Source of the DNA: Luidia sarsii
Taxonomy: Eukaryota; Echinodermata; Asteroidea; Paxillosida; Luidiidae
Direction of reading: 5' to 3'
DNA: 64,000 bases
NCBI GenBank assembly: GCA_949987565.1
Contig: OX465102.1
Coordinates: 25,171,691 to 25,235,690 of the forward strand
This document shows, in pieces, positions 12,719 to 23,004 of the stretch; within the stretch, counting starts at the first letter, position 1, and every line of letters begins with the position of its first letter. Made by a program: the position numbers and the translations under genes. Below the pieces are notes generated by a model. It had not been told where the DNA came from. It saw nothing but the letters and a program-made list of their open reading frames with translations, and ran no database searches.

Positions 12719-12960
12719 ATAGGAAGGTTTGCGGTGACACCATGTATCAGGTCTCTTAAAGGAAGAGGTTTGGTTCTGAAAAGAACCTGAGTGGTAACTC
12801 GACGTTTCGACCAGTATGCTCTGGCCGTCATCCGGAGATGACGGCCAGAGCATACTGGTCGAAACGTCGAGTTACCACTCAGGTTCTTTTCAGAACCAAA
12901 CCAAACCAAACCTCTTCCTTTAAGAGACCTGATACATGGTGTCACCGCAAACCTTCCTAT
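12719..12960. mobile_element. Large palindromic MITE (TIR with TTTGCGGTGACACC)
   Basis: The two halves are inverted copies around a CGGA loop at 12833-12836. The left arm (12719-12832) opens with TATAGGAAGGTTTGCGGTGA. The right arm (12837-12960) is the reverse complement with one extra 10-base AAACC-type insertion. The arms carry GGTTCTGAAAAGAACC and CTCGACGTTTCGACC. There is no coding capacity, so it would be a non-autonomous foldback element. Confidence 0.85.
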
Positions 12961-15900
12961 ACATGGAATGAAAACATTTGTAGGCATTGTACACGGTGAA
13001 AGTTCGTTGGTACTTTTTTGAACACGGTGATCTAGGTATTGTGGTGTTATTCTTAGAATGTGAGTAAGGTTATTCCAAACCCGTGGGTAACTATGAATAG
13101 TTTCCAGTGTTTGCGTGGTTCGCTGGGTTTACCCGGGAATTGTCACGGAAACTCGCGGGTGGAAGCCTCGAAGGTTCCTGACGGTGACACCAACCAAAAC
13201 AGCTTGGTTGCGCCTATCTGTAATACGGCTACCATATTTCCTTGACGTGTGCCAATATAGGAAGAGGAAATGCCCTTTTAATAATAGATTGACTGTTCCA
13301 TGTGGATGAGAGGTGAAGCATACCCTAGGCTAAATATCCCGTCTTCAAACAAACAAACAACCCAACAAACAAACAAATAAACGGTGTTTTTTCCCCAAAT
13401 ACATTGGTAACATTGACAACTTACTTCCTTTTCTTATTTATGTATTCAAAAAAAAAAAAAAAACCAGGCTGGGAACTTTTGAACAAATAGATAAATTGGA
13501 CGTTAGAATTGAACGTTAATCCAGAGGTCTTGGGTTCAAGTTCCGGCCCAGTAAAAGTTTATATTTTTGTTCTATCGATTTATTCATGTAAAGGGATACA
13601 AAATATAACCAACTGCACGCTCAATCATTCATTTATCCATGTCATTCATTCTTCTGATTAATTGTAAAGATTCAACCATTTACTATTTAGAGGGTCTGGG
13701 GAAGATCCTGTATATAGTCTCTTTCAAGGTTTGCATATTGGCTATTTAAGTAGGCAGGCGCTTTGTTTTTGCAATCTTTTCTGTCATTTGAAGTTCTAAA
13801 GACGGGAAAACATGGGAACAAAATACACACTATAGACCTACATTGCTATCCACAAGGCTTAGTATTATATCGTGGCGTGCAAGACAGTGTGTAGTGTGTA
13901 CATCGTGGGACACCTCTCTGCCGTCCCGAGTAGACTTACTGCGGGGTTTTACTTGTGCGCAATGGATGGGCAATGCCCCCAATTTCCGACGGATATATAG
14001 TCAACGCGATGTGAAATTAATAATGTGCAAACACTGCGGCGAAAACAAATTGCGGTGAGAGTTATCAGCCAGAGGAGAGATATTGCGGTAATGCGTGCGG
14101 CCGATATAGTCTGTCCACAATCTCCCATCCGCACAACACACACACACATCTCTCACTCTAGCCAACTGTTTACTTCAACTTGATCCTGTGTGGGAGATTG
14201 CCCAGAGAGCGCAAAAAATAAAAAATTACCACCACCAAAAACGTCATACCAAAAATGTCAACAGATGAGTATACGCTACAGGGGATGGGCAATCTTACAG
14301 CTAATCCCATACGTTATAAGAGCACACCAGGGAACGGATGTGCGCACTTTAGCCGTTGCATAAATCCCCATAAAAGTTAACCCGTAACACGCAAGCCACG
14401 GGCGTTATAGACCCCTATACAAATTACTGGCTGCATGAGATCTTGGCGCGAGTGCGTAAAACAGGGACTTGGTATAGACATATTTCAACCTGCCAGCTCT
14501 TTTGTTTTGTTTTCTCTTGACTCTCCCTTTTTTTTATCCCCCACTGGCAGATGTTGGGTAAAGGGCACGGTCTGGATTCTCTCCTGACCTTGCCGGCAAT
14601 TTCCAGTCTCCCGGGGGGCAGAATATACAAAATAAACAAACCGAGGCGACTTGAGTATTTTTTTCGGGCATCGTTAATAAAAGAGAGAGAGAGAGAGAGA
14701 GTGAGAGAGAGAGAGGGGAGGGGGATCTGTTGAGGAATCCGGCCACAATAAACACAGCGCCTCTTGTCAGCCACGCCGAACTCCAGCAGGCGGGGTGTGC
14801 AGAGGGCCAGGGGGGAGGTGGTGGTGGTGGGGGGGGGACGTGATCGACCACAGGGACCCATGCTGGCCAAAAATTGTTTGGGACATAACGGAAAGGATTT
14901 ACACCCCCCCCCCGATCTGTAAAAAAACCTACTATTCCATTCTTTTGAGAAAGGGGGAAAAACACGCGTAAGGAACTAAGAGAGGTTTTCGTTAATAGTA
15001 CATTGGAGCGGGGACATTGTGTAAGAAATCGGTCTGCAATAGATGACATTAGACGTAATGACGGCGTAAAAAAAGTCCTTTATCGTTTGATTCGTTGTAA
15101 ACGTGCTCGTGAGTGCATGTCTCAGGCCAATGGGTCATTGCGATTCGATATGAAGTGTGGTTGGGGGTGAGGGGAGGCTGGTCCCAGTGATTTGAGCCCA
15201 AACTGCGGGGCCCTCTTTTAATGACCCGAATCTGGAGATGAGGTGGCGATAAACACAAGTCAGATCGGGGACGTCCATTTGTGACTGTAAGGCGGGAACG
15301 GGTCTGGGGCGGGGAGAAGCGCAGGGTCCGCTCTCTCCGGCGGCAATCGCTTTCCTCGGTAACAATTCCGTCGGCCGGAGAGTCGGCTTCGTTCGCACGT
15401 CTCTCGGGGGAACATCGATGCGATTTGTGTCCATGCTGTAAATCTAAACGGCATGTTTTGCGTTCGATGGGGTTTTTCCCGAAGGTCGACTCTTGACGAC
15501 AGCGAGACAAGCGGACGGACGATGCACCCTTTTCCTGGTCGATATTGCTCTATTCAAAAATGTGCCCTTCAGCGTTTGGAGCGGCGTTCGTCCGTGCGAG
15601 TCATTGTTGTCTCTCACAATGCCCCGCCATTGACGTGACTTTGATTGATGGGGTGACGTTTACCGGGCGGCGACCTTCGGTTGACAATGTCACTGACCCA
15701 ATTGACGGTTGTGTAATCTCAAAGTCAACCGTAGGTGACGGACGTTCCCCTCTCCACACCCTACAGAGAGGACTGCAACCCGCCCTCACTCGGCAGTGGT
15801 CGGCGTTCCGACCGACTCGCCGCTCGCTGGGTATAATTAGAAATGGGGAGGGAGGGAGACAGGGGGTGGGGAAACGGAAACAGGAACATCTTCCGGCGGA

Positions 15901-16500
15901 ACCCCCCTCATAATCCGCCGATAATGCTTTGTTTTATTAAGCGATTTGTGGGCGGGAAGTCGGGGAAGGCGAGCCGAAGTTTTGCGCATTGGGGAGGGGT
16001 AATGCCGCTGCGCCCACGTCACGACTCAGCGCATGCGCCTTACCCCGACTCATTCATCTGATGCCGACGGTGACTATGTCGGCGAAGATAAAAATAAAAG
16101 CCCCCCTCCCCCGTCTTCAGTAATCACTGACCCATTACGTGTCTGTGCGGTTAACGTTGCTTCTCTCTTTCTTTCTCCCATCCCTAATTGTTTTCCTGTG
16201 ATCCAACAGACGTAGCGCTAACCGAGACTGTTACCACGCACGCTTCCGATGTCGTACACTCGTCAGGACATCAGCGGTGACTGCCGTCTCACCTGACTGC
16301 GAGCTACCCCCCCCCCTCCACTCATACACCACGCATATCAGTCCACCGCCTAGTTCCACGGTGCAGCGTGCGTGCACACGCTATACACACCAGCGTCTGT
16401 GGCACGATCGGAGAGAGAGGCTGGAGATATCCAGGTCACGTGACCAGCGGGCGAAGTGGGATAATAATGACCTCACCTATTATACATGTCGGAGTTCGAA
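12961..16500. other. Intergenic, no gene seen; CpG-rich toward FGF
   Basis: An A run lies at 13449-13463, a GA run near 14680-14715 and G/C runs near 14829 and 14905. From about 15050 the DNA becomes noticeably CpG-rich, consistent with the approach to the FGF promoter. Open frames of 100-170 codons at 14424-15913 show no recognisable domain and no conserved junctions. Confidence 0.45.
13511..13560 (+). mobile_element. SINE fragment (B-box half)
   Basis: GTTAATCCAGAGGTCTTGGG followed by TTCAAGTTCCGGCCCAGTAA matches the 3' tRNA-like half of the SINE family. At 13463-13487 a piece of the SINE tail lies in the opposite direction, so this is a rearranged fragment. Confidence 0.6.
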
Positions 16501-16505
16501 GTGCA

Positions 16506-16513
16506 TATATATA
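16506..16513 (+). promoter_or_regulatory. TATA-like box, candidate FGF core promoter
   Basis: TATATATA followed by GAGGG stands 574 bases upstream of the FGF start codon, within a CpG-rich stretch. A start site would be expected about 30 bases further on (around 16540). This is a positional inference; no transcript evidence is available. Confidence 0.35.
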
Positions 16514-16576
16514 GAGGGACAAATCTCCCCAGGCGTTTAGCTGCATCCTTGGCTGGCCCAGCGAGAAGTTGGCCAA

Positions 16577-17071
16577 GTGCGTGACAGTGCGCGCATCCCG
16601 CGAGCTGTGCATAGCATAGCCTTCCCATACCGTCTTCACGCCCGCCTCATTGCTCGGGATTTGCTGGAGGTTGGCTGGTGGGGCATTTTTTTTTCTTCTT
16701 CTCCGAGCGCGACTGTCTACTCGGGATCCTCGTGCGTGGCTGCTCTGTCACTGGTGGATAATACTGCTGCCACAGTGCGTCCCTTCGCTGCGACAGGGGA
16801 ATTTTACCTCCCCTTCCGTTTTTCCCTTCTTTTTTTTTTTGGAGGGGTGACGCACTGTAAGGAAAGACGACCGGTGTTGCTGCGCTGGAGTGAATCTTCA
16901 GTGATATTTCCGTGCGAGTTGCCTGCCGACGTCCCAGGAGATTCAATCACTCGGGGTTTTTTTTTGGTGGTCGTCTGCTTTTCATTGGATACGCTAGCCA
17001 GCCCCTTCGGACGTGCGAAGGGAGAAAGGAGGGACGGGGAGGAGGAGGAGGAGGAGGAGGAGAGTGAGTGA
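16577..17071 (+). other. Long upstream open frame ahead of FGF
   Basis: 164 codons, in the same frame as FGF, ending at a TGA at 17069-17071, 15 bases before the FGF ATG. If transcription starts near 16540 this would be an upstream ORF in the 5' leader. The peptide ends in a poly-Glu run from the GAG repeat at 17040-17062 and has no recognisable domain. Its stop codon shows that the FGF reading frame cannot extend upstream in this exon. Confidence 0.3.
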
Positions 17072-17086
17072 GATAGTGAACGAGCT

Positions 17087-17600
17087 ATGATGAGGAACCA
17101 CGCGATGGAGAGTTGGACGGAGCGAGTCTGCCGGAGCGTCTTGCACACGGGAGTGGCGGTGCTCCTCGTCTGTTTAACTCTCTCGTCCGGCCTGCCCGCG
17201 CCCACGTTGCGCGGGGAGACGGGCGTGCTCGCCCCGCCGTCGGACTCGGAGCAGCAGCGGGCGCAGGGACTCAAGGCGGCGGCGGCGGTTGCGCCGGGCA
17301 CGGAGCCGTCCTGGGACGCCGGGCGGGGAGCGATGATGGCGGGGAGTCCGCAGAGCAGCGCCGACCTGGGATTTACTAACAGCAGCGGCGGCGGCGGCGG
17401 CAAGGCCGCTGCCGTGCCCAGCACCGTGCAGACGGCGGAGGAGGACAGCAGAATATCGACGAGGCGGCGGCGGACGAGCAGCGTCAAGAGCAGACAGTAC
17501 TCGGATGTCATGAAGCAGCTGTACAGCAGAACGGGTTATTGGCTTGCAATTTATGACAATGAAACCATCAATGGGACGCACAATAAAGACGACGCCCACA
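17087..17600 (+). CDS. FGF coding exon 1
   Basis: Encodes residues 1-171 plus the first base of codon 172. The start is chosen because an in-frame TGA lies 15 bases upstream. A second ATG follows at once and a third at codon 7 (17105); any of the three keeps the signal peptide. The exon is strongly GC-rich with GGC/GCG repeats coding Ala and Gly runs. The donor at 17601 is a perfect GTAAGT. Reading through the donor gives an unrelated 40-residue tail, so the long open frame to 17722 is not the true product. Confidence 0.9.
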
Positions 17601-19333
17601 GTAAGTATCACTGTCACTTTTGTCTTGCCTCTTGCGGGTCTTTTCTTTTTAGAATTCATTTCTCAAATTGGGAATTATTCGGGTGGACTGGATTGGTCCC
17701 CTTGGGTTTGGAGCAAGGCTGAACTTAGACTTAGTAGAGAGACCACTCGGTGTTCGAGCGAGACAGTGGTTTGACACTTGGTCGTGTTGATGCAATGGGG
17801 GAAGCGTTGGCCTTGCAGGATGATCGGATTTCTACTTTCTGGTTGGGATGGGAGGATTGAGGGAACGCCTATACTAGTGCCAGTGCTATAGCATCTTGAA
17901 GACACGAGCGACGCGGGGGAAGGGTATGGGGGACGGGAGGTGGGGGAGGAACTGATGCTCCTCCTTGATGGACGAGCCGTTACCTTCCCCTCCCCCTCCC
18001 ATCTCCAATTTGATGAGCGCCTCGGAAGAAGACACACGAGCATGAGTAACCTGTCCGGTTCTGGTGGTTGTTGTTTTTCCCCCTTCCCTATCTTCTGTCC
18101 TTCCGTTCTCTTCTCTTTTACTTGGGGCAGAATGGGAGGCGCTGGACTCATTTGAGCGCTTCCTTCCTCGGCCTCTGTGTAATAGAGTATGGACCACGCC
18201 GTCCAGCTTCCGAAAACTGTCATACCACGGATGACGAGTGGTGAAGACGGTCTTTCAGGAAGGCCGTTGGGGGGAAGCAGTTTAGACTGTGGGAATGAAA
18301 ACTCTTTGAAATTGGAAAGGCTCATCTGGTTGTTGGTTTTTTTTCTGTTCAAGTCACGTCTAGAAAACTCCAGTCCGTACCCTCTTCCTCGTATCTTCTT
18401 TTTTTCCCCCGCATCTTTTTTTTTTCCCGGTTCGGTTTGTGTCCACTCTCCTCGTGATTCCACGGTCTGTGGTATGCCGAGCTTTTGTGTGGACGTACAT
18501 GCCGCCCTCACTGGTCCAGGGGGGAAAAGAGAGGGGGGAAGGGGGGAGAGTGAGAGAGAGGGGACAAAAATCGATTCAGTTGACAAGAGTTATTTGTCAC
18601 GAAATAAAACTTGTCGGTAGAAACGCGAAGACCTAAAGTGTCGTGTAATTAAGGCCGGTTGAGTTGCCGGTGAGAGAGCACCGCTAGCTATTTTCCTACT
18701 TAAACCAATGATATTGTCTCGCTCGTCTCTCGGTTCGCTAACCTCCTTGGGCGGATCAATGAGGGACGGACGGAGAGGGGGGGAGGGGGGGTCGGTGTTG
18801 TATATGTAAGACGGAACCGCTCTGGGACCACGGAGCCCCGCGTGCCTGGAAAAGAGGCGAAGGGGGGGACGACGCAGGAGGGGGTGTCGCTCGGAACCAA
18901 GAAACACTCGCGTCCGACCGACAGCGCAGCGCACAAAACAAGAAAACACCGCCAGAAAGAAAACAAAAAAAAGGAAAACAAGTAGTAGTGCTGGCTTCAC
19001 TCTAGGCAAACATTGCGTCACAATTTACTCACGCCGAGTAGGCATGAAAAGAGAAGGAGAGGGTGAAGGGAGGGGGAAAAAACCCAAAGCAGGCCTCTTG
19101 CAGCACTAAATAGAAAACTGTGTCGTTATCCAAAGTACACAATTTTCTCTCAGTAGTCTTCACACAAATGAGTACGGTACGATCGACAGACGACTTCTTC
19201 TTTTTTTTCTCCTTTTTTAAACAGAGACGGATAGCTGAGAGGGCGCGTTTTTGTCTGATTGATGTGTGAACCCTGTCATGGCTCTCCACGCACGAATTGG
19301 GGTCGACAGCCTTCGTTAAATTTCTGCCCTTTC

Positions 19334-19375
<42 letters not shown>

Positions 19376-22300
19376 AAGTGAGGTCCCTGGGGGAGAGCTG
19401 GAAGGCGCCCCCTATACTCACTGGGGGGGGGGGGGGGGGGGGGGTCAGCCGGGGTGCAGCAAGGGTCAAGCCGACGGCACCCGCCGGAGAAACCCTGCTC
19501 CCAAATAAACGGTCGGAGCCTTTTCTTTTATTGGTGGGGGAGGGACTGCAAACCCAGCCGTTGAAAATTGAAATTCTTGAGTGAAGACACCTCGTGTCTC
19601 GAACTTGTCTTCGAAAGAACAACCCTTTAACCAAAAATGTAGAGTTGTCTTCGATACTTCCTTGTCCAACACCCCCCCCCCCCAAAGATGGTCACACGCA
19701 AATTACATTGACGTTACCAGAGTAAGCATGGAGTAGATGGGGTTCTTTCTTTTTTGCCTGATCATCTGATGACTTTTTTGGAAGCTCTCAGCTCGGTGTG
19801 TTGACAGGAGGGCCTATACGCTCTGCACGGTAATCCCGGGGTATAATCATCGGGCGTATGGCCCGGCTCGGAGCGGTTAACTCGCGAGGGGTGTATTGTT
19901 AATGTTAGGAAAAGGGGTCCCCCACCGCCACCGAGTGGGGGTGGAGAGCCCTTGTGTGGGCTCGGTATAGACCGAGGAGGTATTAGGGGTATTGGGTATA
20001 CTCCTTGTCTCTCTCCCTCTGGTCGCGCTGAGCACACACACACAACCCCATCGCTGACTAGCGATGGACATCAAGAGGTCGTACTTTAGCGGTGTGGTTT
20101 TCAAGTGGAGAACCAGATATAGAACGCTTGAGAAGCTCAACCCGCCTAAAAAAAAAATGAGGGTTGCTTTTCCACTTCCAGGGAAGGGTAGGGGAGAGGG
20201 GTGTTCAAAGAACAAGCTACTTTTGTTGTTTGTCTTGTAGCGGAGTCCTGTCCCTTTTCGTCGTGCGTTCTGGTGAACTGGAGAGAGAGAGGGGGGGTCT
20301 CATGTTAACAATACAATGTCGTTATTGTGAGCGGGCTATATCGCTTCAAGGCTAGCTTGTATGTTGTCATAACTTTTTAAACTGGGAGTGGAGGGGGGTC
20401 TGGAATGAACGAGGGGGTGGAGAGGGAGCGAGCTTGCTAACTGGACATTACCGGTGCCGACACGGGGCAGAATATAGGCTGCCAGACTCGGAGGAGGTTA
20501 GGGTAATGGAGCTTTGGATGGGTGTGTGTGTGTAGGGGGGGGGGGGGGGTAGCGAGCAACGCCTTCAGCTTGATCGCTTTAATTCGAGCACGAATTAGAC
20601 TCATGAGTCATCGGCTGTTTGCGTTGATTGGCTCAAAGTTATCGGGTTGGTCGGTGTGAGGGTTTTTTCTATTCTACGCGATCGAGGTGAAGTCGAAATA
20701 TACTCTCTGAAATCTGAAACTGGCTAGATCACGTCGGCCTCAATAATCACTTCGCGTACGTGTACCGTGTAAGCGTTCATTGCCTTTTTGTTGTCGTTTT
20801 TTTTTTTTTTCGCGGGAAGCAGAATGCAGAAATACGCTCTCGCGGCTTGAGTCCGAGAGGGTCTCTCTTGTTTTCTCGGCGGATCAGCAATTAGGCCCAC
20901 CACCGACGCTCCGAGCGCGCGGCACCACCGAGCCGGGGACATACCGTCACCGTACGGCGCTGTGCTCGCTGTCGGCTCATTACGGGGCCCGCTCCCCGGT
21001 CCAACGAGGCGACTGACTACCAGGGCCCCCCGGCCCCGACCTGACCCGCATATTATGCACCCCCTTGTTACCCCTGACGCTGTGGCGGCAGACGCACCCC
21101 ATCCCCCATCGGTGCGTGGGGGCACCCTCGGTGTTTTTTTGTTTTTTTTGGTATGCCGAGCCCTGCGCTCCCGATCCCATGCTTAGTATCACTTCAGTAT
21201 AGCCACCTCCATGGTATTGCCTAGGCATGGGAGCGGAGGAGTTGCAATTTGAAGGGTGTGAAGTTCACTAGGGATTGGTTCGATCTCAATCCTAAGCTGA
21301 CATCGCAGTCCCAATGACCCAGAGGATCGAGCGAGTGAATCAGGGGAAGCCGCTACGGGCCCGCGGAACCGTCCCGCGGGATGCAAGCGGGGAGGCGCCG
21401 TGGCCGAAGCTTGGGGTCGATCTGGGGACACGCGTGTTTTTTTTTATGCCCCCTTCCTCTAGTTTTCAGCGGGGCTGGCCGTGTCAAAAGTGCACCGTTT
21501 AAAAGCTACCACCTAATAGTTTCCCATTTGGCGCGTCTTTAATGGTGTGTGGGGGGGTGGTGATTGTCAAAATTGTGCGATCGAGAATCATTTAGGGTCT
21601 GGGTTTGGTTGTTTTTTTTCTTTCTCATCTCAACAAGCCTGCGTGCTTTGATGAGTTGGCGCTGAACTTTTCAACTTGACCGAGGTCTGGTGACATTCCT
21701 GTAACCGATCGCACGATAAAAAAGGCGGTGCCGATGATTGGGCAACGGGGGATACACAATGCCACCATGCGTCCAGAATGTCTGCCGAACTGATAGGCAC
21801 GAGGGTGAGAGGTGCGGAGTGCGAGGGACGACCCCACCCCTTAGCCCTCACCCCTCCCGAACCTGCACATGCGCATTGTTGTTCCCTACTTACTGAAATA
21901 AATGACCTCTCTCTCTCTTGTTACAGAGTGAACATTGTGCAGAAAGGGAATGGCTGTCCCCCCAAAACAATACCAAAACCTCACTGCAACCAAACGTTAG
22001 GTCTTTAAAAATGATGGACAACCGCGCATCATCCTGCATTGGCTCGTTGGTACTTTGTCGTTGTTTTTTTATTAATTGGGGTAATATACAGTAATGTTGC
22101 AAACTGCTTCAATACTGACTAAAATTACCAAAATGCAATTCTCAAAATGTAGTGGGCCTGACGTTTCGATCCTAGCAGGACCTTTCACAGAGGCAGAGTC
22201 TGTCTCTGAAAGGTCTGAAAGGTCCTGCTATAATTATAGTGTAGTGGATCGGAAGTCGAAACGGTCACGCCGTTTTCAAAATTTACTATGCAGAAATGGA

Positions 22301-22968
22301 GACAAAGCCGGAGCCCGAGCTTAAATCGTTGGTTTTTTTGGGGGAAAAGAGTCCTTGTTTCATTCGTAAAGCTTTCGTTGTCATCAAGTTTGAGTTTTAG
22401 TTAAAACACGTGACGTACTACTACTAGGGCTAACCCCTTCCTCCGTTATCTTGCACTTTGGTGCAAACAAATTACTCCCCGTTTGTAGAATTCTACGTGA
22501 GAAGTGGTGAAGGGAAGAGGGTAAGATTTAAGATGTCGGCTGGTGCAATAAGGATGGCGGGGGTGGGGGGCGTTTGTCGGTCTGCTCTGCTCTACATGTA
22601 CATAGATGCGCGTCTGTCTGGTCTGAACGCCGCCACCCCATGCATACAAGACGTCTACGCGTATAGACTGTACACACAGTCGCACGCAACATGGCGCGGA
22701 CTAAAACAAAACGAAGCTCTCTAGAGTCCAGGGGGAATCCGAAAATCGAAGCGAAGAAAAGGGGGGAAGGAGCTGCCCCGTTAGAGAATACAGAGGGAGA
22801 GACGGAGAGCTAGACCTAGCGGGCCACACGAGGCTCTTCGACTTGTCTGGGTTCTGCGTCTCGTACGCGCCATCGTGTTTGCTCGCCAATTCACGGCGAC
22901 GCACTCAAGCAAAAACGGCGCCCGTACTCTTTCTCCATTTGATCATTTTTTTTGATGGGTTTCACTTT

Positions 22969-23004
<36 letters not shown>

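Noticed and set aside
17601..17722. Extension of FGF exon 1 past 17600
   Set aside because: A perfect GTAAGT donor at 17601 and the in-phase exon 2 with conserved FGF core residues show that the read-through tail is intronic.
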